A stretch of 64,000 bases of DNA from Buddleja alternifolia (GCA_019426215.1 CM033394.1:43026423-43090422); one strand, 5' to 3'; shown: positions 1 to 13,173, numbered from the stretch's first letter. Notes: a model not told the origin generated them from the letters alone. Translations and numbers: made by a program.

Positions 1-3000
1 GTGGAATATAATATGACAAAGATAATAGATAAAAGGCATTTCACCCTCTTATATTCTTGAAACGGGGGATATTGTTCCTTGTATTATAGAAAAAGGTAGA
101 TAACCACATTGTGTTGTCTCTCCAGCCATAACCATTCCTTGTTTGAATTTTCAAGTCTTGAATGCATACATGAGCCATCTCACCCATTGTGCAAACCGGT
201 AGTATCTCAATGTAACTCTCATCCAATTCAGGGTACATAGCAGTAGCTCATTACTCCAAGCACACTTAAAAAACATGTGTGTAATTGATTCATCATGGTC
301 ACCACATAACACTCACTGAACATCAACATCACTGATAAATCTACTCAATCTGTCCTTTGTCAGGAGTCTTTTATGAACTACCAGCCAAGTAGTAAAAGCA
401 TGCTTAGGAATATTCAATGTATTCCAAACAATACTGGAATATCTAAAAGTAGGTTGTTCTCCTCTAAGGCAATTATAATATTTTGTCACTGAATACATAT
501 CAGATTGGTCGGTAAAGCCTTCTCTGGTGTGCAAGAACCCATGCTTCAACTTCTCTTCGACAGAATGCAGCTTTCTCCAAGCCCAGCTACTGTCTGCAGG
601 TGGTGTATAGGACCAAAACTCTTGCTCTTTCATATATATACTGTTGATCCACTTCACAAACAGAGTATCCTCTTCTTTGCCAGATTCCACACTATATTGC
701 CAGTTGCTGCAGTGTTCCAAGTTTTAGAACACTTAACATTCAGACCTCCATGCTCTTTTTTCCTGCACACCTGTTCCCAACTAATTGGAATCAATCTCTT
801 CTTGCTGTGAGTTTTGCCCCATAGAAATTCTCAGGCCTTTGGCTCTATCTGCTTCATAATTGCTTGAGGGAGGATGAAGATAGATGCCCAATATGTATGC
901 ATTGTTAACATCACTGAATTAATTAACATCAAGAAGTACATGGCAATCAGTCTTAAACCATTTTATGGGAGATAATGGGACACCTAAGTATTTCATAGGG
1001 AATTTACCCTCCTGGAATCCTGTTAACTGTTCCATATCCCTCTTGCATTCTTCAGTAACTCTTCTGATAAAGATGTTAGATTTACCTTGACTAGCCACCA
1101 ATCCTGAAGTTTCTAGTCTTTAAATGCTTCCCAGATCACCTGGACAGAAGACATGTTTGCTTTGCAGAAGATCATTAGATCATGTGCAAAGCAAATATTA
1201 GTCATTTTAATCACGTTACACCCTGGATGATATAAAAAACATGATGTTGCTGCAACAAACTTTAGTCTCCTTGTTAGATATTCCATTATCAATACAAACA
1301 ACAGAGGTGACATTGGGTCACTTGTCTCAATCCTCTTTTATCCCTGAAGTACCCATACAACTCACCATTCAATACAATAGAGAAACTGGTAGTAGTCGCA
1401 CATTCCATAATCATATTACTTAGGGATTTAGGAAACCTAAGGCCATCTAACACCTCTTCCAAGAATTTTCATTCTACTGAATCATAAGCTTTCCTAACAT
1501 CAATTTTCATAAGGCATCTTGGGGACACATTCTTTCTGTTATAGTGCCTCACTAGCTCTTGACTTATCAATATATTATCCACAATTGACCTTCCCTTGGC
1601 AAATGCTCCTTGGTTTTCATTTACTAAGAAAGGTAAGACCTTAGCAATTCTTTTTGTAATCATTTTTGAAATGCATTTATAGACACTATTGCAACAAACA
1701 ATAGGTCTAAAATCACTTGCTATGCTAGGATTTTCAGTTTTAGGGATCAAGCTTAACAGTGTTGCATTTACTTGTTTCAACATTTGGCCTTTATTAAGGA
1801 AGTCGAGTACTGCTCCAGTGATATCGCATTCTATAGTGTCCCAACTGGCCTTGAAGAAGCTACTTCCAAACCCATTTGGCTCAGGGCTTTTTGTGGAATC
1901 TATGCCAAACATGGCATTTTTCATATCCTCCTCTCTGAATGGCTTCAGCAACTTTATTTGCATTTCCCAGTCAAGTGTTAGCCCCTGCTCAAACACTCTC
2001 TCATCTGTTATCTTAACCACAGTATGTTCTCCCAGTAGTTTCTTGTAGAAGTCAACGAAGTGTTCTGTCACTTCATTATAATCAGTGATTAGTCTTTCAC
2101 ATTCCTGAATAAAGCTCACCCTGGTTCTATATTGCTACTTCTTCATCACCATATGGAAGTAGCTAATATTTAGGTCTCTCATACTGAGCCAAGTCACTTT
2201 AGATTTCTGCTACAAAAACTTCTTCATAGCAATATTAGCATCCCTACTTTCTTTCTGTTTTTCCTTTACTCTGTCTTGAATTTGCATGTCAAGAGGATTG
2301 TTGTTTAGTAGTTGCTGCAAATCTAGGAGTGTGTATAGATGGCATCTGCTTTCTTTTCAATCTCAGAAAAGCATTCGTTGTTAAGTTGTTTGAGATCAGG
2401 TTTCAACAATTTTAGTTTCTGCACCACTTTGTACATCTGAGTACCTTGAATCCTCCACTACCTTCTTAAAAAGTGGTGTGTCACACGATATGTTGAAAAA
2501 TTTAAATGGTTTCTTCTTTGTTTCCACATTGTTACTCAATTTAATCACAATGGGGCTGTGATCAGACACTCTTTATGGGAGAAAACAAGCTTCAGCTTCA
2601 GACAAATTACTACACAATCATGGTTAATTAGAGCTCTATCTATCCTAGAAAATACATGATTATTAGTCCAAATATAGTAGCAGCCACTCCATCTTATCTC
2701 CTCAAGTTCACAACCATCAATATAGTCCTTATTTTCCACTATTTCAGCAACATTAACTGGAATCCCCCTATTCTGTCTTGCACATCCAGCACACAATTAA
2801 AATCTCCTAATACAATCCACGCCCCCTGAATCTGTTGGCCAATCCGTTTCAGTTCTGCCTGAAGCTCAACTCTCTCAAAACTCAGATTATAGGCATAAAC
2901 AAAAGTGGCTGCAAATATTTTACTTGTCAACTTATTCCTCAGCTGTGTATGAATTAGCTGAGCAGTAGTAGTGAGAACCTGTTCAAACCAATCTTCTCTC

Positions 3001-3218
3001 TACATTAACCATATCCCATCTTTTGGATCCAATCTAGCATTGTGTACACACTTCCATTCTGGCCATACTATATTATAAATTTTCTCATACTTACCTCTTT
3101 TTATTTTATGTTCAAGTACCCCTATTACTCCTATGTTAAACTTGGTACATATGAGCTTTACTTCTCTTTGCTTACTGCTGGTATTGAGCCCCCTGATATT
3201 CCAACTTGCTATATTCAT
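1..3218 (-). pseudogene. LINE ORF2 remnant (endonuclease, reverse transcriptase, zf-RVT)
   Basis: The start MNIASWNIRGLN at 3218 is the canonical beginning of plant L1 ORF2 endonuclease. GDFNCVLD near 2.79 kb and SRIDRAL near 2.64 kb are the endonuclease active-site blocks. The reverse transcriptase follows: SDFRPIVCCNSVYKCISK and NQGAFAKGRSIVDNILISQE in 1469-2119, then the catalytic box near 1.18 kb, which reads FAHD instead of FADD. The KYLGVPLSP block lies at 0.95-1.0 kb and a zf-RVT-like segment at 313-720. At least six breaks separate these pieces. In a live element this protein nicks target DNA and copies the RNA in place. Confidence 0.92.
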
Positions 3219-3224
3219 TTTGAT

Positions 3225-4537
3225 CTCTGACTGTTATTGTAACCACCCCTTGATTGATCTCAAAGTCCGGTGTATACATCCCTGATGAAGACGGGCCATC
3301 TTGCACACTCTACCTCTCAAACAGCAAGGACTTTTTGCCAATTCTGGTGACTAGATTCCATGACTCCTCTGGTGTTTTATTTTTCTTTTTAATCTGTTGT
3401 ACCACCTTCTCTGGGTTTGCAGCTGGTTCGGCATTAAATTGAGCAGGTTCTGTCGTTTTTTAGTTGCTCGGATGGAGCAACTGATTTCTTTTCCACACTT
3501 TAACTGTTTGTTTCTTTCTGTATTCAGCAGAAGCATGTCCATAACCTAAACAATGTGCACATTTAATAGGTCTCCACTCATACTTCACAATTCGCTCCTC
3601 GACCATACCTCTTTCATTCTAGAAAAATATTTTCTCTGGCGTCTTGTTAACATCAACATCTACGTACTAGCATTCTTGCATACTGTATTCTCTTATTCTC
3701 CATGGTCATTTTATCAGCCATTATGGCCTCCCTATTAGAGCGACAAGTTTGCTGAGGGCAGTGGCACTCAAGTATTTGAGGTTTAAACCCTCAAGTTCAA
3801 CCCATGCAAGTACATGCTCAATTTAGGGCTTGTTATAATTGGTATCTGCACTCCATGGACATACTATTACTGGTGTACTATCAAAGTGATGGATATCTAC
3901 ATCAATTATTTTATCCCTTTCTTCAACAGTGTGGAATTTGACCAGAAACCAGCCATTAGGCATCAGTAGCATGTTTTTTGACTCCTTGTTTGCCCCACAT
4001 CCTCATGATGTAGCGATTCATGACTTGGTAAGGGGGTTTGGCTCCTAACACATAGCACACCAAGGCAGAGCTCTAGCAGTCGATTTTAGTTTTCAAATCC
4101 TCCTCATCGATTTTCCCTACTTGGTGATCTGGATTGGTCAGTGGCTCCATGTATTGCAATTTACAACCAGCATTTCAAAGTTTTGACACATCAAAGTGAT
4201 CCCAAACATTTGGTGTTGGTGCCTTCATCTTCTCGCCATCGCAGCCCCCTTGAGTGGTCTTCATTTTGTCTCCTTCTGGGCTTTGTTGTAGGCTTTGAAG
4301 CCGCGCCACCGGTATCTTCTCCTTTATCATCTGTTGCGCCGACCTAATTTCCTGCTCAATCGATCCCTTATTAGGGCTCCCGCTTTGTGATTCTTTCTCC
4401 AAATCTGGTTTCTCTAGTGGGGATTTCACCAAACCAGTCACAGCCACCGGAGATTGCTGTGGTGTTGTGATTACGAGCACTGGATTCATCATCGATCTCA
4501 CTCCCTTGCGTTTTCGGCCAGCCATGGCGTGGTGCAC
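3225..4537 (-). pseudogene. LINE ORF1 remnant (DUF4283 and CCHC-type knuckle)
   Basis: The N-terminus begins with a lysine/arginine-rich MAGRKRK (start codon at 4525; a further in-frame ATG lies at 4537). It stays open for about 120 residues rich in Pro, Gln and Ser. Around 3.95-4.1 kb a broken frame gives a DUF4283-like core containing CYVLGAKPPYQVM, and near 3,536-3,571 a knuckle KCAHCLGYGH resembles the zf-CCHC_4 motif. Both are typical of plant L1 ORF1, an RNA-binding protein that coats element RNA. In-frame stops occur inside the DUF4283 part, so no intact protein is made. Confidence 0.8.
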
Positions 4538-4740
4538 GTTAGTGTGGTAGGCTTAACATGCGCCGAGAGAAGACCCAAGGAGAAAGAAAGTTTGTCGTCA
4601 TTTTTCACGGAGTACGTCATAGTTAAATAAGGGTATATAATTGTCATTTTTTTGATAAATAATAAAAAAATATAATCAAGTGTTATTAGACAATTTTTTA
4701 AAAACACAAAGGGATAGTCAACCCTTTTTTATAACACATG

Positions 4741-6985
4741 GGAGAATATGCCCCTTTTCACAGCACAATAGGGTAAAATGCATTTTACCCCAAATTAAAG
4801 ATAACTCCGTGAAACTCTCAAAATTATATAGTTCTACAACAAATTGATTTTTTTTTTCCTGAAATGAATAAGGATCATTTGAGTTCAAGTTTGGCTTTTT
4901 ATGTACTCCATAAGTTGAATCAAATTCATAAAAATTCTGGCCTTTTGTTCAACTTGTGATTATGAATAAGCTAGTATTTTTCCATCAATTAAAAAGCAAA
5001 TTATGCAATTTTACTTGTGTGATTGTAGGGAACAGACCAATTTATTAAATTTGTTTATATGATTTTAAAGGAATTACAAATTTTTTCAAATCATATATAT
5101 ATATATAATTTAATCTAAGTTATTTTTTTAAAAAAATATTATCATGGATTTTGAATCATTCTCAAATGCGGTAATTTGAAGACTCTAACTCCAACTATTT
5201 TCATTAAATACAATTTTTTTCATTCAATGACAACCTCAAGAAAATTGTATCACATGAGCTCTTACAATAGCAAATATTAGAAGGATTTATAACCAAAATA
5301 ATTACTCACATTTTAAGTGGTGATGTGGAGTAAATCTACGTCCGCCTATGAAACTTGGTTCTACTAGTGAAACTGAGAACACAGGATATTAGAGTTTTTG
5401 GGATCTACTTTACATACACATATAAATATTTCTCTATTTTCATAATAGGTCTTTCTCTACCATCATAGCAGTTCTTAATTGATTGTAATAAATTCAAGTT
5501 TGTTGTAAATTATTTTTACAATAATCGATCAATTCCATATTAGCAAAAAAAAAAGAAAGAAACAAAAAAACAAATTACTCCACGCCCGTTTATTTTGAAA
5601 AAGCCCACTATCATTACAATGGAAAATTCCATGCTACCCACTTAAGTACGTTCTCAAGTGGGTTTTAAACCGTTAGATTTGTACATAATGATGTCGTAAA
5701 GCGAAATGATCACCTCATTATGCATGATATAATGGTTTAAAATCCAATTGGGGACTTATCCAAGTAGGTAACATCTAATTAACCCATTATAATGTTGTCC
5801 AAACGACGCAACGTTCTTACATCCTGCTACCTCCACGTTTTCCCATTAAAATCAAGCTAATATGGAACCTCTTTTATATATATATATATTGATAAGATAT
5901 GGAAACTCTTAGATTGATTGATGCAAAAAAAACCTATAAATACCTCTTATTTATTCCAATTAGATAAGCATTTGGGATTATATAAGCTTTACTATACAAC
6001 CTTTGAGTTGCTCGTATTGATTCATCAGTTGGAGGGTCATCATTTGGGTCAACTCAGCAAACCTAACAAGTTTGTAATTTCAAAATATTTCACTGAAACA
6101 GTATAGATAAATATAAATTGACCTAGTTCATATAAACAACTCGAATCACGCATCAAAAACTTCTTTAATTCCCAATAAAACCTTATACACAAACAAACTT
6201 GGACCCATTATTTTACCCAAAAAGAAGTTGGAATTATTTAGCAAGCAAGGGGATCTCCAACTTCTACGTGGAGAAGATTGATCATTTGATAAACAAAAGA
6301 AAGTGATTCCACACAACAGTTAAACTTGGTCCACTTTTGACCATTATATATACTCCCTTCCAAAGTTGGCTGATATCATATGATATCATATATCATATAT
6401 ATACATATATATATATATGTATATATATTATATTTCCTCTTTCACTGAACTTATTGTCCTCTTCGACTAAAAATTACATGCGGACAAATAACACGACCAG
6501 TGTATGGGAACAGATTTACAGGTTCGTGTAAGGGGTATTATTGACATACTACTTGATTTAATTGGCATTATTGTAGGATCGAACAAGGTAAACATATATT
6601 TAATTTGTTATGCACAAACACGAAATAAAAATATACGACATAATAATTTACATGATTTGACAATTGCCTAACTATATTTAAAGGAGAAAATTTCATTATT
6701 AACAAAAAAGATACAAAATATGTCGAACGTTCTCGAAGGCTTCGCCCTCAAGAATTGGTTCAAGTTCATGTTTTTTGTTTTTCCTTTTCTAATTTGGAGA
6801 TGTGTTATTTGAGTCGATAGAATTGTGGCTAATTGAATCAACCTACCGCGCGAGGCAAATTCATAATGTATTTTGTGTTCTACACGAGTCGATTCGATCC
6901 AAGCAAATTGTTTAAATTTGTTTGAATTATTATCGAATTTCAGAATTTGTATTTCCGTTTGGTTTGATTGTTAATTAAGTCGATC
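4741..6985. other. AT-rich intergenic DNA, no gene seen
   Basis: No ORF with family resemblance and no clear TIR or LTR pair was found. The stretch holds several short (AT)n or (TA)n runs, at about 5093-5105, 5876-5890 and 6385-6430. Confidence 0.6.
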
Positions 6986-6989
6986 AAAT

Positions 6990-8265
6990 AAACTTTAATC
7001 GAGTCTAACACAAGTCGAGCTCAAGTAACTTAATTTTTTGCACATATTTTATTAATTTTTACTAATCGAGTCGATTTTAAACCGAGTTTTAAATTTTTCG
7101 AACACATAAAATCTTATTCAAGCTTGGTGATATGTTAACAAAGCGAACTCAAATCAACTATTAGCAAATGAACTCAAATTGAGTATCGAATTATTTGATT
7201 CGTGGTTGATCCCTCAATTTTTGAATTTGAGAGGGGGAGAGAAAGGGCATGGAAATCGAGGTTAGAAAATGTCACGTATTTTGCGGCAGATCAAAGCTGA
7301 AAAGACTGAGGAACGGATTAGTGTTTGTTTGGTAGTGTTTTGGAAAGGAATCAAATTGACCTTCATTCTGTCCTATATGCACGAAATTCTCCGAACCCCA
7401 AAGTCCACTCTTAATTAGTATTGAATTTCACGATGCTTTTCCTTTTCCATTTTTTTTTCTGTGATAATTTTAAAGTTAGTCGCACGAAACATGTCATGCT
7501 AACCTAATAATGAAATACGAACCACGAGTATATATTTATCAAAAACAAAAAAAGTTTCTTTTGTCAAAAGTGGCTAAAAAATATAGTTCAACTAGGTCAC
7601 CGGTTCGAATCTTATGTTGCAAATAATGTTGTAATTTTTTATTGTATTTCACGTATGCCCGACATGTGTATAAAATATTTTTTGAATATAAATTTAATAT
7701 AAATTATATACACTTGTCGAGCAAACATAATATACAACACAAGATGCAACAACATATTGCAATAACATCTCGTGTGATAGATCATCACAATTTCACAAAT
7801 ACACTAAAACGGGACCAAACATCTAAATTGGACAGCTCTATAAATTCCAACTTGTGAAATTCAAATAGAAAACTAAAAAGATTAATCACCATATCACCAT
7901 ATTTTCTTCTTCTTCTTTCAATCTTTGAATAGTTTTAGGACGAATTCGAGTGAACTCTCATATAAAACTCAACTGCTAGAAAATATTTCTTTTATAATCG
8001 TTTGGTAGAACATACAATTAAGATCACTGCTAGAAAATGTTTTGATTGTAGATTGTATTGAGTTTAAATGAGTTTTAATTGAGTCGGACACAAGTCGAAC
8101 TCGGTTTCTTTGCACATATTTTATCATTTTTTACTAATCGAGTCAAGCTCAAGTCGATTTTCAAAACTAATCAAACACAAAAATTTGTTCAAGTTTGATT
8201 TGATATGTTAACGAACCAAGTTCGAACGAGCTTTTAATTGACGATAAATCTCGAGTCAAATATCA
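6990..8265 (+). repeat. Two diverged direct copies of one dispersed repeat
   Basis: The segments 6990-7200 and about 8060-8265 share an ordered series of blocks, including ACACAAGTCGA, TTTGCACATATTTTAT, TTTTTACTAATCGAGTC and GATATGTTAACRAA, in the same orientation about 1.06 kb apart. The GTCGAGCTC-rich composition resembles internal regions of plant hAT-type non-autonomous elements, but neither copy has recognisable termini. The spacer contains no gene. Confidence 0.55.
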
Positions 8266-8349
8266 AATAGTTTAATTTGTCTTTCAACTCTCTTATTGAC
8301 CCACTTCACTTGATTTCCCGATTCGACGAATACTAGTACGAGGTTTTAA

Positions 8350-10280
8350 GAAATTGGATTTTTAGTAGCTAATAATGAATGGGCCATAATCGGAAGGGCA
8401 ATTTGTTATTCTCTACCTCATGGTCCAATCTGGAAGCTTCAAGGCCGAAATGCAAAGAATAACATGGGTCCAAAGTACAAATTTGTTTTCTCATAGTTTT
8501 CGCAACTAGAAAACCAAGGAGAACTACTAGGGCCCAAAATTTAGTAAAAGTCTGAAAAAAATTTAAATTTTTTATTTTTTAAATAGATTGTTTCGTCTTG
8601 TATTTTATTGCTCACGCGCTTGTTACATATAGAAGTTTTTTCGTTAAAAAAAGTTACTAATTAAATTTTGTATATATATCGTTTGTTTATAAGAAAAACA
8701 TAAGATAAATTATATGATGCTCACACCTCACCGTTTTCATGTTTTGTTCATTTCTTTTTATTTCGAAGTTCAACTCCTCAACGTCATGTTAGGCTAAATT
8801 ATAGCAATATATAATATCTTAATCAAGCGAAAGATCCATGAAGTACCAAATTTGATCAACTCAAATCTTCTATAATACACTAGGCCAGGTAATATGCATT
8901 CTATGTAATATTTATAACTGAGCGACAACTTTAAAGATAGGTGGTTGATATGTTTTTTTCACTCTTTAATTCTACCACCTATATATACAAACGCAATATA
9001 GAATATTATACATTATATTTCAAATTATTCTACCTTATGATTGAGAGGTTATACTTATGGTTGGAATTCCATTTATATATACTAAATATTGTCGATTCTG
9101 ACAGTAGTTGATTGTCGATTGTTGGTAGTTATTATCAAATCACTTCTGCGTTATTGGTGTCCCTCATGTAAGGATGGGAAAAATTACATCATTTATCCAG
9201 TAATTACATCATTTCTAGCACAATTATCATATTTGCTGCTAAAGAAACTCATCCCTAGTTCAAATTCATCTGGAATTTTTGGGGAAAGATTTGACTTTTC
9301 ATTGTTGATTTTTGGAGGAAATCTGGAATCTTTGGAGAATTTTTATTAAAGGCATGACTAAATTTGAGAACAAAAATACCAAAGGTGTAGGTAGCGTAAA
9401 TTACACGACTAATTTTACACATAAAAGACTAAATCTGAACGGAACTTATACTTATAGGATGAAAAATGTAATTCTGCATGTAATGATGTATACAACCATC
9501 TCCCTTAAGAAAATAGTTACACTAAAATACTTCTGAAATCTCAAACATTAACTAATGCTTAATCATTAAACAAAAACGTAACTAAACGTAAGATTTGATA
9601 GCCAATTATACCCTCCACGTACACTTCGCATGAAAGCTAAGTAGATAGGGATGATAAATTGATAATGGATCGTGTTAGATTCGGATCCATGGAACCGCCT
9701 CACTTGGGGCCGTTTTAGAGATCGGGTCTCGAGTTTGTTTGAGATAGGTTTAGAAATCTGTGTAGGTCGTATCCAACTCCAAACCTAAATCGGGTCTCTA
9801 CCTAGTTAGACTGCCATCAATTTTGTCAACTGGTCATGATTTAAACTCATGACACATGGCACTATCGAGATTGGGTGGTACACTTTAAAATCTATGAATA
9901 TTTTATTTTATTAGATTAAGAGACATAATCACCACCCGATGTTCTAAAGATGAGTTCTTTAGTGTTTCACCTGAATGTTACGAAATTGAACTCACTGAGA
10001 ATATAAAGTATGTTCCTTTGTATGAGTGTTTTGCGGGCAGTCATTGGTCAGTTACATTAATAAGATGCTTGATCCAATATGGACAATAACTTATTTTTTA
10101 GTGTGGTTGGACTGCAACGATTAAATTAAGCTTCCTATCGATCCCAACAAATATTAATGAAAGGAATAATTTATAATGATTAGTTGCTCTTTGCTACAGC
10201 GATCGCTGCACATTTCTTTCCACATAACTTTTAAATGATGTAAACAAACATGTGAATGTTGTGAGAACTTAACTTTAAAG
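8350..10280. other. Intergenic DNA, no gene seen
   Basis: The sequence is AT-rich and non-coding. A slightly GC-richer patch near 9660-9800, with repeated CGGGTCT and GGATC words, looks like an eroded transposon but has no clear ends. Confidence 0.5.
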
Positions 10281-10539
10281 GCTAGCTATTGAAATGACAG
10301 AGCCCAAAACCATATAAACCTGACGTCGAAACTCTATAATTTAAATGTGAGATCCAAGTCCTCACAGACTTGCAAGTAGGATCATAATATTTTACCAGAT
10401 CATTTTTAGAAGATCCTGGGACCTCAAGTCCCATGATGCTCTCACCACTTCCCATGTTTATGTTCAACATGAGATCCACATGTACATATTTATATATGTG
10501 GTGAATATCACCCGGAACTTAAGGTCCCATAATTGCCCA

Positions 10540-10690
10540 GGTAGGACCTCATTCCACCATGCTCTGTAGCCCGACGCTCACATGAGCGGTGAGCGGAAAC
10601 CTTCGGATCTCGGCTCTCTCTGGATCCATTAAGTAGGCGCCTTCACCACCCAAGCCGCATGATTGTACTGAAAGATGTGATGGATGGTTC
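10540..10690. other. Unidentified GC-richer island
   Basis: About 150 bp stand out from the AT-rich surroundings by base composition. On the minus strand an open frame (10549-10767) covers the island, but I recognise no family in it. The island could be an organelle-derived insert or the end of a degraded retroelement. Just to its right, 10695-10810 contains inverted copies of a GAATTCAACCTCAAAA block that could fold into a hairpin. Confidence 0.35.
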
Positions 10691-11073
10691 TGATACCGTA
10701 TGATATGAACTTTGGGAGAATTCAACCTCAAAAACAAATTAGCTTTATTGAGGTTGTGTTTTTCCAAGATTCATATCATCTTTTGAGGTTGAATTCTTCA
10801 AAATTCATCTCAATCCTGTATGATTATTTTTTTTTAGGAGAAAGTTTATGGGTATTAAGCTCCACTACATGTCATTAGAAAGAAAGAAAAAAAAAAGAAT
10901 GTTCTAGAATATCAACATTGACTTGGTTCGAATGTGGTAAGTGGTAACTTAATGGACTTCTCCTCCATAATATCTAAACTCCTATTTAATTGGTTGACAT
11001 TTGCTGTTTGTTCTTTTATATTCTTTTCGTTCCTAGTCAAAAGACGACGTGATACGCTAGATCCACATTCATG

Positions 11074-11403
11074 TGTGCAACTATATTATATATAAAGAGA
11101 CACTAATAATACAAATTATATTAAATATAACAAATTTTATGTGTGATACAAAATTCAATAGCAATTTATATTCAATTTCCTGCTATTTTATATATGGCAA
11201 GAACCCCAAATCATCGGGACATGATAACTTTGAATGCATGTGCAACTATATTATATATAAAGAGACACTAATAATACAAATTATATTAAATATAACAAAT
11301 TTTATGTGTGATACAAAATTCAATAGCAATTTATATTCAATTTCCTGTTATTTTATATATGGCAAGAACCCCAAATCATCGGGACATGATAACTTAGAAT
11401 GCA
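11074..11403 (+). repeat. Two-copy tandem duplication, period 165 bp
   Basis: The block starting TGCAACTATATTATATATAA at 11076 recurs at 11241, giving a period of 165 bp. The two copies differ at only a few positions, for example GCTATT against GTTATT, so the duplication is recent. Because 165 is a multiple of three, the two copies form one artificial open frame of 112 codons, which I do not regard as a gene. Confidence 0.9.
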
Positions 11404-11419
11404 ACTCCTAACTCCTGAG

Positions 11420-11614
11420 TGTTAGATATTATTATTGCTCTCTTAATTAGATTAGTATTATTATTGCATTCCTAGTTAAACTAATATTCTTATTAACTTA
11501 TTTATCTTTTACCTTCTTTATAGTTTAGGATTTTCTTGTATTCTCTCTCTTGTAACTCTATAAATATGTTATTCAGTAATACAAGTTCCCTACGGGATTT
11601 TCTCTAATCTAACA
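11420..11614 (+). repeat. TRIM 5' LTR
   Basis: This 195-bp repeat has TG...CA ends and contains CTCTATAAATATGTTA, a TATA-like core near its 3' end. It matches the 3' LTR over its full length. Confidence 0.93.
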
Positions 11615-11627
11615 TGGTATCAGAGCC
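11615..11627 (+). other. TRIM primer-binding site
   Basis: TGGTATCAGAGCC directly abuts the 5' LTR and is complementary to the 3' end of plant initiator methionine tRNA, the usual primer of Ty1/copia-type and TRIM elements. Confidence 0.93.
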
Positions 11628-12007
11628 ATGGCTTCGAGCCATGGTATCTTGATCTCTAGCTTCCGCCATCCTCAAGTCGCCGATCCCTTCCGGCGCACCT
11701 TATCTAGTTTAGTTTTTTTTTTCTTTATTTTTGTTTATGTTGTCGTCGCTCACCCTTGAAATAACAAGGACTTGGAGTCATCGTCTTATTTAATGATTTT
11801 CATACGAAACTGCTCTACATTGAGAAGTGTCTTCGTCGAACCGCCGCCTTATTTAATGATTTCCAGACGAAACTGCTCCACCTTGAAAAACGTATTCGTC
11901 AAAATCTCTCTACTAAGCATTCTTTATGCCCGGACTATCGTAACATCTTTTCTCGATTTTTAATTCAGTCTCAATGTTCAAGACTTTCACGTTTCGACTG
12001 CGGGGAG

Positions 12008-12202
12008 TGTTAGATATTATTATTGTTCTCCTAATTAGATTAGTATTATAATTGCTTTCCTAGTTAGACTAGTATTCTCAGTACCTTATTTATCTTTTAC
12101 CTTTTTTATAGTTTAGGGTTTTCTTGTATTCTCTCTCTTGTAACTCTATAAATATGTTACTCAGTAATACAAGTTTTCTACGGGATTTTCTCTAATCTAA
12201 CA
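12008..12202 (+). repeat. TRIM 3' LTR
   Basis: This is the second 195-bp LTR. It is followed by the CTGAG target duplication and preceded by the purine tract. Confidence 0.93.
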
Positions 12203-12207
12203 CTGAG

Positions 12208-13170
12208 GTCCTAATAAAAATACTGTTGAAAAAAAAAAAGGTTTGTGAATGGGCAAGACTTAAAGAGAAATCTCAAGTTTTGCTGTATATAACATTTATT
12301 ATGCTATACATGAATTAATTCCATGGCTTAAATTTGTTCTCCACTAAATCATTTAAGACCCTTTCTAATCACAATTTTCCCACTTTGGAATCTTTATTTC
12401 GCTTTTTTATCTTGAACTTGCAGATATCAAGAAACCGCTTTGAAAATTATCCAAAAAGAAGAAGGAATAAACCCACACACCAACCCTCTCAAAATACTTT
12501 TTATTTTGTGTTGTAGAGGATTATATGTGTGTATGGGGGCGTATATATATATATATATATATATTTTAGGGCAATCTTAGTCCGCTTTCGATTTGGTTAA
12601 ATTCATGTGTATTTTTTAAAATAACTTACCAATTATATGACAAGTATAATACACTCTCCTTGTGAAATACATTTGGGCACGACCAAACGGGGTCTGTGTT
12701 AGAATTTTCCCAAATATCATGATGTAACATATTTATACGTGATGCGCCACTATAATGAACGAATATAATTTTAGTATATGGTAAAACTAATTTGGAGATA
12801 TTATGAAATTAATTTATTATAATTTATTATGGGTATTGATTAAGTGGTCCGAGTTAATATGTGTGATTAATAAGGGAGGATGTAATCAGTATTTTACAAA
12901 AGATCATAATTACTGTTTGAAGAGAAAGCTATGTTTTGTGCTGAATCACACTATTTGGATCCCTCATTAATACTTGATTATGTGTAATGAATAATCGATG
13001 CAGGATGAGTGCATTAATTTTTTTTTTTACTGAAAAACAGATAATTAAGTAATATAAATAAAATTATGTTGCCCCCCATCCCCAACATGACACATATCAC
13101 ACCTTCACTATGTGTGTCCCTTCTCCTTACCAATAAATACCCTCGTCTTCCCTTCCTCCGCATCCCTATA
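12208..13170. other. Intergenic DNA upstream of the LBD gene
   Basis: No gene was seen. A (TA)n run lies at about 12543-12565. The distal promoter of the downstream LBD gene presumably lies here, but no specific element could be picked out by eye with confidence. Confidence 0.45.
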
Positions 13171-13173
13171 TTT

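Larger units (their letters stand above)
1..4537 (-). mobile_element. Degenerate L1-type LINE (non-LTR retrotransposon)
   Basis: Read on the minus strand, this stretch gives in order an ORF1 gag-like region, an apurinic-type endonuclease, a reverse transcriptase and a zf-RVT zinc-binding tail. This is the standard order of plant L1 elements. Many stops and frame changes split the two proteins into short pieces, so the copy is dead. The 5' end lies near 4.5-4.7 kb. The 3' end with its A-tail is not visible and probably lies left of the window. No target-site duplication could be tested for that reason. No host gene is seen in this interval. Confidence 0.93.
11420..12202 (+). mobile_element. 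Complete TRIM (miniature LTR retrotransposon), 783 bp
   Basis: Two 195-bp direct LTRs (11420-11614 and 12008-12202) begin TGTTAGAT and end ATCTAACA. The 5' LTR is followed at once by TGGTATCAGAGCC, the primer-binding site complementary to initiator tRNA-Met. The 3' LTR is preceded by a short purine tract, GCGGGGAG. The 5-bp flanks are both CTGAG (11415-11419 and 12203-12207), a perfect target-site duplication. The 393-bp interior codes for nothing recognisable and contains a two-copy 63-bp imperfect duplication (about 11785-11910). TRIMs rely on proteins of other LTR elements. I count about 14 differences between the LTRs, roughly 7 percent, so the insertion is old but structurally whole. Confidence 0.94.

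Noticed and set aside
7590..7625. Second SINE or tRNA at a GGTTCGAATC box
   Set aside because: Only a B-box-like word is present. No A box at the right distance, tail or flanking duplication was found.
11073..11411. 112-codon open frame
   Set aside because: It exists only because a non-coding 165-bp unit is duplicated in frame. It has no start context and no family resemblance.
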